The translations under genes and the position numbers were made by a program. From Streptomyces sp. V3I8 (GTDB lineage Bacteria > Actinomycetota > Actinomycetes > Streptomycetales > Streptomycetaceae): a stretch of DNA of 64,000 nucleotides. This document shows positions 16,828 to 24,750 of this stretch, in pieces (position 1 is the stretch's first letter; each line of letters opens with the position of its first letter). The notes beneath the pieces were generated by a model. That model was not told the DNA's origin, did no database searches, and worked only from the letters and a program-made list of their open reading frames with translations. The DNA is taken from contig NZ_JAUSZL010000002.1 of assembly GCF_030817535.1 (NCBI RefSeq), positions 2,604,001 to 2,668,000 of the forward strand, written 5' to 3'.

Positions 16828-18348
16828 CTAACGGTCCCCGAAGATCGTGCGGTGCCAGTCCTTCCTGGCCACCGCGGTGTTGTCGAACATGACGTGCTTG
16901 ATCTGCGTGTACTCCTCGAACGAGTACGAGGACATGTCCTTGCCGAAGCCGGACGCCTTGTAGCCGCCGTGGGGCATCTCGCTGATGATCGGGATGTGGT
17001 CGTTGACCCACACACAGCCCGCCTTGATCTCCCGCGTGGCCCGGTTCGCCCGGTACACGTCACGGCTCCACGCGGAGGCGGCGAGGCCGTACGGGGTGTC
17101 GTTGGCGAGCCGGATGCCTTCGTCGTCGCTGTCGAAGGGCACGACCACCAGGACCGGACCGAAGATCTCGGACTGCACGATCTCGCTGTCCTGCGCGGCG
17201 TCGGCGACCAGGGTCGGCCGGTAGTACGCGCCGCGCTCCAGCCCCTTCGGGATCTCGCCACCGGTGACCACGCGCGCGTAGGAGCGCGCCCGGTCGACGA
17301 ACCCGGCGACCCGGTCGCGCTGGGCGACCGAGATCAGCGGCCCGAGGTCGGTGTCCGGCGCGAACGGATCACCGAGCCGGACGGTCTCCATCAGCTCCGC
17401 GGTCCGGGAGACGAACTCCTCGTAGAGGGGCCTCTGCACGTACGCGCGCGTGGCGGCCGTGCAGTCCTGGCCCGTGTTGATGAGGGCGCCCGCCACCGCC
17501 CCGTGCACGGCGGCCTCCAGGTCCGCGTCGTCGAAGACCACGAAGGGGGCCTTGCCGCCGAGTTCCAGATGCAGGCGCTTGACCGTGGCGGTGGCGATCT
17601 CCGCGACGCGCCTGCCGACGGCGGTGGACCCGGTGAAGGAGGTCATGACGACGTCGGGATGGCCGACGAGATGCTCGCCGGCGTCCCGGCCGGCCCCGGT
17701 GACGATGTTGACGACACCGTCCGGGATGCCCGCCCGCGTCGCCGCCTCGGCGAACAGCAGCGAGGTGAAGGGGGTCAGCTCGGCGGGCTTGAGGACGACG
17801 GTGTTGCCCGCGGCGATCGCCGGGAGGATCTTCCAGGCCGCCATCTGGAGGGGATAGTTCCAGGGCGCGACGGAACCGACCACACCGATCGGTTCACGGC
17901 GTACGTACGAGGTGTGGTCGCCCGAGTACTCGCCCGCGGACTGGCCCTGGAGGTGACGGGCCGCGCCGGCGAAGAAGGCGGTGTTGTCGATCGTGCCCGG
18001 GACGTCGAACTCCCGGGTCAGCTTGATCGGCTTGCCGCACTGGAGGGACTCCGCCTGCGCGAACTCCTCGGCGTGCTCGGCGAGCACGGCGGCGAAGCGG
18101 TGCAGGGCGTCGGAGCGCTCGCCGGGGGTGGCGCCGGACCAGCCGGGGAACGCCTCCCGCGCGGCCCGGACCGCCGCGTCCACGTCGTCCGGGCCGGCCA
18201 GCTCGTAGGTGTGGACCTCGTCGCCGGTGGCGGGGTCGACGACCGCGTGGCCGCGGCCGGACGTGCCCTGCCTCAGCGCGCCCGCGATGTACTGCGCGCC
18301 GTCCGCGAAACGGTCCTGCGCCTGGAAGCGATGGCCCGGATTGTGCAT
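16828..18348 (-). CDS. Aldehyde dehydrogenase, gamma-aminobutyraldehyde type (PuuC/PatD-like)
   Basis: A 506-residue NAD-dependent dehydrogenase. Motifs are VAPWNYPLQMAAWK, the glutamate in LELGGKAPFVV, and the nucleophile in NTGQDCTAATRAYV. The GQDCTAATR form is characteristic of aminobutyraldehyde and betaine-aldehyde dehydrogenases. ATG 18348 has a strong GGAGGAGAG 4 bases upstream. It is the promoter-proximal gene of the potDABC-oxidase run, so it likely oxidises the aldehyde made by the PuuB-like enzyme. There is a 50-base gap to potD. Confidence 0.9.
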   Translation of the reverse strand: MHNPGHRFQAQDRFADGAQYIAGALRQGTSGRGHAVVDPATGDEVHTYELAGPDDVDAAVRAAREAFPGWSGATPGERSDALHRFAAVLAEHAEEFAQAESLQCGKPIKLTREFDVPGTIDNTAFFAGAARHLQGQSAGEYSGDHTSYVRREPIGVVGSVAPWNYPLQMAAWKILPAIAAGNTVVLKPAELTPFTSLLFAEAATRAGIPDGVVNIVTGAGRDAGEHLVGHPDVVMTSFTGSTAVGRRVAEIATATVKRLHLELGGKAPFVVFDDADLEAAVHGAVAGALINTGQDCTAATRAYVQRPLYEEFVSRTAELMETVRLGDPFAPDTDLGPLISVAQRDRVAGFVDRARSYARVVTGGEIPKGLERGAYYRPTLVADAAQDSEIVQSEIFGPVLVVVPFDSDDEGIRLANDTPYGLAASAWSRDVYRANRATREIKAGCVWVNDHIPIISEMPHGGYKASGFGKDMSSYSFEEYTQIKHVMFDNTAVARKDWHRTIFGDR

Positions 18349-18525
18349 GTCGCTCTCCTCCGCCGCCCGCCCCGCAACCCGGGGGTCGGCGTAGCTCCAG
18401 CTCGATTTGAGTGCCGATCCTGACAGAGCAATAGTGCTCCAACAAGTGATTCCGTTGTTGCCTTTTGGTTACGCGACGAATTCTGTCGACCAGGTGTCGA
18501 GTCGCTGAGGAAAAGGCAGGACGGA

Positions 18526-19137
18526 GTGTCGGTGGTGCGTGCCAGACTCGCGTGCATGGGGGAGATCGAGTCGGGGACCGCGCCGGAGATCGATTCACGG
18601 GAGGCGCTGGTCAGCGCGGTCCGTGCCGGGGCGAGGGTCAAGTACCTGCATTTCTGGGGGCACCGGCCGCGGGCGGACGGGCGGATCGGGTCGAGCTGTC
18701 TGAGCCAGTGGTGGCCGTCGCCGTTCACGGTGGACGGGGTCGAGTACCGGACGGCCGAGCACTGGATGATGGCGCACAAGGCGCGGCTGTTCGGTGACGC
18801 GGAGGCGGAGCGGCTCGCACTGGACGCGTCGGGCCCCGCGCTCGCGAAGAAGGCCGGGCGGCTGGTCCGGGGGTTCGACGAGGCGGTGTGGGAGCGGGAG
18901 CGGTTCGGGATCGTGGTCGAGGGGAGCGTGCGGAAGTTCGCCTCCGACGGGGCGCTCCTCGGTTTCCTGCTGGGCACCGGGGACCGGGTGCTGGTGGAGG
19001 CCAGTCCCGTCGACCGGGTCTGGGGCATCGGCCTCGCCGGGTCCGACGACGCGGCGTCGGACCCGGCGCGCTGGCGGGGCCCGAACCTCCTGGGCTTCGC
19101 CCTGATGAAGGCCAGGACGCGCCTGCGCTCCGCTTGA
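18526..19137 (+). CDS. NADAR-family protein (YbiA/DUF1768)
   Basis: A 203-residue protein of the NADAR family, whose members hydrolyse N-glycosidic bonds of ADP-ribose-linked or riboflavin-pathway intermediates. Visible features are the FWGHRP start of the fold (about 44), SQWWPSPFTVDGVEYRTAEH (about 60-80), the MMAHKARLF helix, and the C-terminal VWGIGLAGSD. GTG 18526 follows AAGGCAGG. ATG 18556 lacks a ribosome-binding site. It is a single gene, divergent from the polyamine operon and convergent with the DUF4190 gene. No macrodomain or ART toxin is adjacent, so an ADP-ribosylation system is not indicated here. Confidence 0.88.
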   Translation: MSVVRARLACMGEIESGTAPEIDSREALVSAVRAGARVKYLHFWGHRPRADGRIGSSCLSQWWPSPFTVDGVEYRTAEHWMMAHKARLFGDAEAERLALDASGPALAKKAGRLVRGFDEAVWERERFGIVVEGSVRKFASDGALLGFLLGTGDRVLVEASPVDRVWGIGLAGSDDAASDPARWRGPNLLGFALMKARTRLRSA

Positions 19138-19152
19138 CGCCGGCACCGGTAC

Positions 19153-19239
19153 ACCGCGGCCCCGGTGGGGGCTGAGCGCGCCGCGCGCCCCGTCAGGGGC
19201 GCGGGGAACTGCGCGGCCCGCCCCCACCGGGGCCGCGGT
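19153..19239. terminator. Nested bidirectional terminator between convergent genes
   Basis: An outer perfect 20-bp inverted repeat (19153-19172 with 19220-19239) encloses an inner 7-bp hairpin (gcgcccc 19185-19191 / ggggcgc 19196-19202). The inner part belongs to the recurrent Streptomyces ggggcgcggggaactgcgcg motif. It lies exactly between the stops of the NADAR gene (19137) and the DUF4190 gene (19240). Confidence 0.85.
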
Positions 19240-19761
19240 TCAGTCGACGACGGTCAGCGACGTGTTGTAGCCGTCCCCGCCGCCCCCACCCGTCCCCGAG
19301 TCCTCGTCCGGGAGGGCGTCCGGCACCACCAGGAGCACCACCACGAGGGCGACCGCCAGAGCCACCCCCACCGCCCCGCAGACGATCCCCGCCAACGCCG
19401 ACCCCCCGTTCGTGGCCTCCCCCCGCCGCGCCTTCCCCCGCCCGAGCACTCCGAGGACCACCGCGAGCACACCGCAGACGAACGCCACCGGCCACAGGCA
19501 GAACCCGATCGCCGCGACGATCCCGAGCACGAGCGACGCCGCACCCAGCCCGTTGCGGGGAGGCAGCGGCAGCACGGGCCACCGGTGACCGCCGTGCACC
19601 GGATAGCCCGGATACCCGTGGCCATAGCCGTAGCCGTAGCCATGCCCGTACCCGTGCTGCCCGTACCCCTGCCCGTGCTGCCCGTATCCCTGCCCGTACC
19701 CCTGCCCGTGCTGCCCCTGCGGCGCGGGCGCGGCCCACGGATCCGGTGCGTCCTCGGACAT
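19240..19761 (-). CDS. DUF4190 membrane protein with Gln/Gly/Tyr/His-rich N terminus
   Basis: A 173-residue protein. The first 60 residues are low complexity, built from GQHGQGYG-like and HGYGYGYG repeats. Then come two hydrophobic segments typical of DUF4190 (ASLVLGIVAAIGFCLW at about 78-93 and ALAGIVCGAVGVALAVALV at about 125-145), separated by a basic GRGKARRGEA loop. A Gly/Asp-rich tail follows. The role of the family is unknown; the tail probably faces the cytoplasm or cell surface. ATG 19761 follows AGAGGGG by 9 bases. Divergent from the deaminase gene. Confidence 0.8.
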   Translation of the reverse strand: MSEDAPDPWAAPAPQGQHGQGYGQGYGQHGQGYGQHGYGHGYGYGYGHGYPGYPVHGGHRWPVLPLPPRNGLGAASLVLGIVAAIGFCLWPVAFVCGVLAVVLGVLGRGKARRGEATNGGSALAGIVCGAVGVALAVALVVVLLVVPDALPDEDSGTGGGGGDGYNTSLTVVD

Positions 19762-19948
19762 GCGTGGAGTCCCCTCTGTCGTATCCGTCTGTCGTGTCCG
19801 TCGTCCGTGCCCGCCGAAGGCGGCAGGCGCGCCACGGCCCGGATCTCCCCGCCCCGGACCGCCGCCTACGATGATCCCTGACCCACCGATCAGCCGATCA
19901 TCCGCGCCCGCCGCACGCCGGCCCGGCGCCGTTCCCGGGGAGGAACCC

Positions 19949-20980
19949 TTGACCGACCTGCACGCCTTCATCGCCGGACTGCCCAAGGCCGAACTGCACG
20001 TCCACCACGTCGGCTCCGCCTCCCCCCGGATCGTCTCCGAACTGGCCGCCCGCCACCCCGACTCCAAGGTGCCCACGGACCCCGAGGCCCTGGTCGACTA
20101 CTTCACGTTCACGGACTTCGCCCACTTCATCGACGTGTACCTGTCCGTCGTCGACCTCATCCGCACCCCCGAGGACGTACGCCTCCTGACGTACGAGGTC
20201 GCCCGCGACATGGCCCGGCAGCGGATCCGCTACGCCGAGCTGACGATCACGCCGTTCTCGTCGACCCGCCGCGGTATCGACGAGGGCGCCTTCATGGACG
20301 CGATCGAGGACGCCCGCACGGCCGCCGAGGCCGACTTCGGCACCCTCCTGCGCTGGTGCTTCGACATCCCCGGCGAGGCGGGACTCGAGTCCGCCGAGGA
20401 GACGGTCCGGCTCGCCACCACCGACAGGATCCGTCCGGCGGGCCTGGTCTCCTTCGGGCTCGGCGGGCCCGAGATCGGCGTACCGCGGCCGCAGTTCAAG
20501 CCGTACTTCGACCGCGCGATCGCGGCCGGCCTGCACTCGGTGCCGCACGCGGGCGAGACCACGGGTCCGCAGACCGTGTGGGACGCGCTGACGGACCTGC
20601 GCGCCGAGCGCATCGGCCACGGCACGAGCTCCGCCCAGGACCCGAAGCTCCTCGCGCACCTCGCCGAGCACCGCATCCCGCTGGAGGTCTGCCCCACCTC
20701 CAACATCGCCACCCGCGCGGTCCGCACCCTCGACGAGCACCCGCTGAAGGCGTTCGTCGACGCGGGCGTCGTCGTCACCGTCAACTCCGACGACCCGCCG
20801 ATGTTCGGCACCGACCTCAACAACGAGTACGCGGTCGCCGCCCGCCTCCTCGGCCTGGACGAGCGGGGCCTGGCCGCGCTCGCCAGGAACGCCGTCGAGG
20901 TCTCCTTCCTGGACGCCCCCGGCAAGGCGGCGCTCTGCGCGGAGATCGACACGTACACCGCCGGGTGGCTCGCGCCCTAG
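19949..20980 (+). CDS. Adenosine-deaminase-fold enzyme, probably aminodeoxyfutalosine deaminase
   Basis: A 343-residue COG1816 amidohydrolase. Zinc and catalytic residues are present: HVHH (about 18-21), HAGET (His and catalytic Glu, about 197-200), GHGTS (about 219-223) and NSDDPP (about 272-277). The first motif reads ELHVHHVGS, not the HLHLDG of true adenosine deaminases. Work on the S. avermitilis protein Sav2595 showed that this branch deaminates 6-aminodeoxyfutalosine for menaquinone synthesis. The likely same genomic setting supports that call, but I rely on memory. TTG 19949 is chosen because GGGGAGGA precedes it by 4 bases and homologues begin here (TDLHAFIAGLPKAELHVHH). ATG 19871 would add an unrelated 26 residues. 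Confidence 0.82.
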   Translation: MTDLHAFIAGLPKAELHVHHVGSASPRIVSELAARHPDSKVPTDPEALVDYFTFTDFAHFIDVYLSVVDLIRTPEDVRLLTYEVARDMARQRIRYAELTITPFSSTRRGIDEGAFMDAIEDARTAAEADFGTLLRWCFDIPGEAGLESAEETVRLATTDRIRPAGLVSFGLGGPEIGVPRPQFKPYFDRAIAAGLHSVPHAGETTGPQTVWDALTDLRAERIGHGTSSAQDPKLLAHLAEHRIPLEVCPTSNIATRAVRTLDEHPLKAFVDAGVVVTVNSDDPPMFGTDLNNEYAVAARLLGLDERGLAALARNAVEVSFLDAPGKAALCAEIDTYTAGWLAP

Positions 20981-21005
20981 CCCGGCGCACCAGCACAATG
21001 GCCCG

Positions 21006-21689
21006 ATGCGTACCGTGACTGCCGTGGCCCATCGCGGCGACCCCTACCGCGTCCGTGAGAACACGATCGACTCACTGCGTTCCGCGCTCCGGCAGGGCGC
21101 GGACGCCGTCGAGACGGACGTCCGGCTGACCCGCGACGGCGTGCCCGTGCTGCTGCACGACGACACGCTGAAGCGGCTGTGGGAGCACGACAGGCCGCTG
21201 CGCTCGCTCTCCTGCGACGAGGTGCGCGGGCTGACCGCGGGCGGGATCCCCACGCTGGAGGAGGCCCTCAAGGCGACGGACGAGGGCCGGCTCATGATCG
21301 ACCTGCCGGGTCCGGTGGACGCGCGCGCCGTCCGCCGGGTCGTCGGCGTCGTCCGCGACCTCGGCGCCGAGGAGCGCGTGTACTACTGCGCGGCCGCCGA
21401 CACCATGCTCGCCGTCCGCGCGGCCGACCCCGCCGCGGAGATCGCCCTCACCTGGACGAGCCTGGCACCGCCGCGGCCCGTACTGCTCGACGCGGTGCGG
21501 CCGCGGTGGCTCAACTACCGCTTCACCCTGGTGGACCGCGAACTCGTCGCCAAGGTCCACCGTGACGGCCACCTGGTCTCGGTGTGGACGCCCGACACCC
21601 GCCGGTCCATGCGACGGCTCCTCGGCGCGGGCGTCGACTCCGTCACGACGAACCGCATCGACCTGCTGACCCCCCTGCGCGACGCCTAG
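21006..21689 (+). CDS. Glycerophosphodiester phosphodiesterase family protein
   Basis: A 227-residue GDPD-family enzyme that splits glycerophosphodiesters into glycerol 3-phosphate and an alcohol. VAHRGDPYRVRENT holds the first catalytic histidine, and ETDVRLTRDGVPVLLHDDT gives the metal-binding Glu/Asp and second histidine. The C-terminal VWTPD and DSVTTNRIDLL segments also match. No signal peptide, so cytoplasmic. The gene begins 25 bases after the deaminase and may be cotranscribed. The start ATG 21006 has no obvious ribosome-binding site. Confidence 0.88.
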   Translation: MRTVTAVAHRGDPYRVRENTIDSLRSALRQGADAVETDVRLTRDGVPVLLHDDTLKRLWEHDRPLRSLSCDEVRGLTAGGIPTLEEALKATDEGRLMIDLPGPVDARAVRRVVGVVRDLGAEERVYYCAAADTMLAVRAADPAAEIALTWTSLAPPRPVLLDAVRPRWLNYRFTLVDRELVAKVHRDGHLVSVWTPDTRRSMRRLLGAGVDSVTTNRIDLLTPLRDA

Positions 21690-21829
21690 GGGAGATCCCT
21701 GAAAACACCCTTGCCCGGTAAGGGAGTCGGTCAGGGTCGGAGTCAGGGGCGGCACCCTCCCGGCAGAGGATCCGCGGGGCGGCGCACGACCGGAGGATGA
21801 AGGCCACCGATCACTCCGGGAGCCGACCG

Positions 21830-23035
21830 ATGCATGTCCGTACGCGTACCGCCTGTGCCGCCGCGATGGTCCTGGGCCTGACCGCCCTCCCCCTCGCCGG
21901 CACCGCCCTCGCCGCCCCCTCCTCCCCCACGGCCGCGGTGCGGGAGACCACCGCGCCGGCGAGGGTGGATCCGGACACCGCCCGGGCCCTGCGCGCCGCG
22001 ATCGGAGGGCTCCCGGACGACGACGCGACGGCCGCGCTGGTACGCGTCTCGGGCACGGACGGCACCTGGCGGGGCAGCGCCGGGGTGCGCGATCTGCCGA
22101 GCGGCCGGGAGGCGGTGGAGAACGGGCGGTTCCGGGCCGGTTCCACCACGAAGGTCGTCACCGCGGCCGTCGTGCTCCAACTGGCCGCCGAGGGCCGGGT
22201 GGACCTGGACGGACACCTCCAGACCTACCTTCCCGGCCTCCTCCCGGAAGCCTTCGAGCCCATCACCGTACGGCAGCTGCTCACCTTCACCAGCGGGCTG
22301 CAGCCGGGCTCGTCACTCGGGGACGTGGCGGGCGAGGGCTACGAGCGGCGGTACGAGACGCTGACCCCCGAGGAGGTCGTGGCCGCGTCGGCCGCCAAGG
22401 GCCCCGCCTCCGCCCCCGGCGAGCGGCAGACCTACAGCAACATCGACTACACCGTGCTGGGCCTGCTCGTCGAGGAGGTCACCAAGGACTCGTACGAGCA
22501 CCAGGCGGCCCTGCGGGTCCTGCGGCCGGCCGGGATGCGGCACACGTCCTTCCCCGGCGGCCCCGACCCCCGTGTCCACGGACCGCACAACCGCGGCTAC
22601 CAGAAGCTGGCGGACGGCAGGCTGGTGGACGCCACCGAGTGGAACATGTCGGACCGGTGGGCCGCGGGCGACATGATCTCCACGACGGCCGACCTGGAAC
22701 GGCTCCTGTACGCGCTGTTCCGCGGCCGGCTGGTCCCGCGCCCCCTGCTGGAGCGGGAGATGTTCACCCTTCCCGACGTGCCGGGCGCGACCATGAGCGC
22801 CGGCCTGCAGCGGTTCGACCTGGGGGACGGCCGGATCCTGTGGCTGAAGTCGGGCGCGCGCCCCGGGTACGGCACGCTCGTCGCGGCCACCCGTGACCTG
22901 TCCCGCACGCTCGTGTACTCGGTCAACGCGACCGACGCGAAGGGGGAGGACATGAACCCGGTGGCCGAGCGCATCGTACGGGCGGCGTTCGACGCCGGTC
23001 AGGTCAGCGGTGGACGGCCGCCGGTCCCCCGCTGA
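21830..23035 (+). CDS. Secreted serine hydrolase, beta-lactamase/D-Ala-D-Ala carboxypeptidase family
   Basis: A 401-residue class C beta-lactamase-like hydrolase. A signal peptide covers about residues 1-31 (ends ALA-APSS). The nucleophile motif STTK is in RFRAGSTTKVVTA, the second motif is QTYSNIDYTVLG (YSN), and LWLKSGARPGYG probably supplies the third KSG-type box. The substrate may be peptidoglycan stem peptides or a small ester. ATG 21830 has GGGAG 7 bases upstream. The in-frame ATG 21797 directly abuts GGAGG and is less likely. The 3' end overlaps the convergent padR-type gene by 32 bases. Confidence 0.88.
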   Translation: MHVRTRTACAAAMVLGLTALPLAGTALAAPSSPTAAVRETTAPARVDPDTARALRAAIGGLPDDDATAALVRVSGTDGTWRGSAGVRDLPSGREAVENGRFRAGSTTKVVTAAVVLQLAAEGRVDLDGHLQTYLPGLLPEAFEPITVRQLLTFTSGLQPGSSLGDVAGEGYERRYETLTPEEVVAASAAKGPASAPGERQTYSNIDYTVLGLLVEEVTKDSYEHQAALRVLRPAGMRHTSFPGGPDPRVHGPHNRGYQKLADGRLVDATEWNMSDRWAAGDMISTTADLERLLYALFRGRLVPRPLLEREMFTLPDVPGATMSAGLQRFDLGDGRILWLKSGARPGYGTLVAATRDLSRTLVYSVNATDAKGEDMNPVAERIVRAAFDAGQVSGGRPPVPR

Positions 23036-23603
23036 GTGCCGCGGCGCGCTGCGCGAGGCGTTTCAGGGCCAGCTCGCCCCACTGGATGTTCCCCCGCTCC
23101 AGGGCGATGCCGCCCTGGAGCGTGAGGTAGGGGCCGACCCGTTCGGCGGTCGTGAGGTACTCGTCCTCGGTGCGTCCGGACAGCATCCGTTCCTGCATGC
23201 GCCGGTAGCGGGCGAGTTTGGCGGTGGACCGCTCCACCCGCTCGGCGACCGCCGCCAGAACGGCCCGCACGTCCTCGGCGTCCCCGATGTCGACGCACTG
23301 GACCTTGACCATCAGCTCGTCCCTGATGGCCAGGGGCTTCGCGGGGCCTTCGGCGACGTACGCGCGCAGGACCCGGCGTCCGGCCCCGGTGAGGGAGAAG
23401 AGCCGTTTGTTGGGGCGGCGCTCCTGCTGGACGACACGGGCCGAGACGAGCCCCTCGCCCTCCATGCGCTCCAGCTCGCGGTAGAGCTGCTGGGGGGTGG
23501 CCATCCAGAAGTTGGCGACCGAGGCCTCGAAGCCCTTCGCGAGGTCGTACCCGGACGCCTCGCCCTCCAGGAGTGCGGCCATCACCGCGTTGCGCAACGC
23601 CAT
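23004..23603 (-). CDS. PadR-family transcriptional regulator
   Basis: A 199-residue regulator. The winged-helix domain is at about 1-85 (ALRNAVMAALLEGEASGYDL; WMATPQQLYRELERMEGEGL), with a C-terminal helical dimerisation region (Vir_act_alpha_C) after about residue 95. PadR proteins are usually repressors of detoxification or transport genes, and no such target is adjacent. The nearest candidates are the SGNH hydrolase upstream and the convergent serine hydrolase. ATG 23603 begins at the HTH domain as in relatives. The last 32 bases overlap the opposite gene. Confidence 0.9.
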   Translation of the reverse strand: MALRNAVMAALLEGEASGYDLAKGFEASVANFWMATPQQLYRELERMEGEGLVSARVVQQERRPNKRLFSLTGAGRRVLRAYVAEGPAKPLAIRDELMVKVQCVDIGDAEDVRAVLAAVAERVERSTAKLARYRRMQERMLSGRTEDEYLTTAERVGPYLTLQGGIALERGNIQWGELALKRLAQRAAALSGGPAAVHR

Positions 23604-23627
23604 GGGCCCAAGCTAACACCGCGTCGC

Positions 23628-24494
23628 TCAGCCGTTCGGCCGGTCGAGGACGCGATCGCCGCGGCCGGGGCCGCCGCCGTCCGGCGCGGGCGAAAGGAGC
23701 ACCGGCGGGAGCAGACCCGGCCGCTTGGCCTGCCGTCCGTCGCCCGACGAACAGCCCCGCACCCGCCGCAGGAGCCAGGGCCCCAGGAACCCGCCGGCCC
23801 AGCGCAGCTCCGCGCCGACGGCGCGCAGACCGGTGCGTACCGACGACGGGTCGGGGGCCGGCGGCAGCGTCCAGGTGTCGTCGCTGCCCGGCAGGGCGAA
23901 CGCGTGGGCGACCGCGGCGGCGATACGCGCGTGACCGAGCGGGCTCGCGTGCAGCCGGTCCGGGCTCCACAGCCGGGGGTCGGTCATCACCGCGTGGGCG
24001 GACATGTCGGCGACGGCCACACCGTGGCGTCCGGCCGCTTCCCTGATGCGGGAGTTGAGGGCGAGGACCCGGCGGCCGAGCGGCCGGGCCAGCGGGGTGA
24101 TCCGGCCGATGTCCGGAAAGGTGACCGTCGCGACGCGGGCGCCCTGCCCGGTCAGCGCGGCGAACATCGCCTCCAGGTGTCCCGCCACCTCGTCCGCGTC
24201 GAAGCGGGGCCGCAGCAGGTCGTTCATGCCGGCGACCACGGTGGCCAGGTCGGGACGGAGCGCGAGGGCCGGCGGGAGCTGTTCCGCGCGCACCTGCCCG
24301 GCGAGGCGCCCGCGGACGGCGAGGTTGGCGTACAGCACGTCCGGGTTCTGCCCGGCGAGCTCCTCCGCCAGCCGGTCGGCGCACCCGCGCAGCCCCAGTA
24401 CGTCGTCCCCGTCGCCGAGCCCTTCGGTCTGGCTGTCCCCCAGGGCGACGTACCGCAGACATCCGCTCTCGGACACGGGGTGCCCACCTTTCAC
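23628..24494 (-). CDS. SGNH/GDSL-family hydrolase
   Basis: A 288-residue esterase/lipase-like hydrolase. Block I is VALGDSQTEGLGD (nucleophile Ser, about 20), block III is VVAGMNDLLRP (Gly-x-Asn), and block V is SPDRLHASPLGHARIA (catalytic Asp and His, about 190-198). A Pro/Arg/Gly-rich tail of about 70 residues follows and may be disordered. There is no signal peptide, so it is cytoplasmic. GTG 24494 has GAAGGA 5 bases upstream. GTG 24476 with AAGGTGG is nearly as good, so the start is uncertain by six codons. Confidence 0.88.
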   Translation of the reverse strand: MKGGHPVSESGCLRYVALGDSQTEGLGDGDDVLGLRGCADRLAEELAGQNPDVLYANLAVRGRLAGQVRAEQLPPALALRPDLATVVAGMNDLLRPRFDADEVAGHLEAMFAALTGQGARVATVTFPDIGRITPLARPLGRRVLALNSRIREAAGRHGVAVADMSAHAVMTDPRLWSPDRLHASPLGHARIAAAVAHAFALPGSDDTWTLPPAPDPSSVRTGLRAVGAELRWAGGFLGPWLLRRVRGCSSGDGRQAKRPGLLPPVLLSPAPDGGGPGRGDRVLDRPNG

Positions 24495-24680
24495 CGTCGT
24501 CCTTCGATGGACACCGAGTAGCCTATTCGCATTGTTGAGTATGACAAGAGGCTGCAGGGTGCCGGAAGGCCGGGGGTGTGGAAGACATCGGAGGCTTCGG
24601 AGGTGTCACGGCCTCCAGAGGCGGGCCGGGCAGGGGCGGCGGCCCGGGCTGCGCGAGCCTCGCCCTCGGCGGCCGAGACA

Positions 24681-24719
24681 CGTGCGCCCCGGGTGGCCGA
24701 TGTCCGCCCGGGGCGCACG
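24681..24719 (-). terminator. Terminator hairpin after the aldehyde dehydrogenase gene
   Basis: A 13-bp perfect stem (24681-24693 with 24707-24719) with a 13-base loop, 32 bases beyond the dehydrogenase stop at 24751. The rest of the 24495-24750 gap holds no visible gene. Confidence 0.8.
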
Positions 24720-24750
24720 AGGCGCGTCCCCCGTCCCGCCTGCCGGGCGC

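Noticed and set aside
18526..19761. ADP-ribosylation defence system around the NADAR gene
   Set aside because: The neighbours (DUF4190, polyamine operon) are not defence proteins, and no toxin partner is visible.
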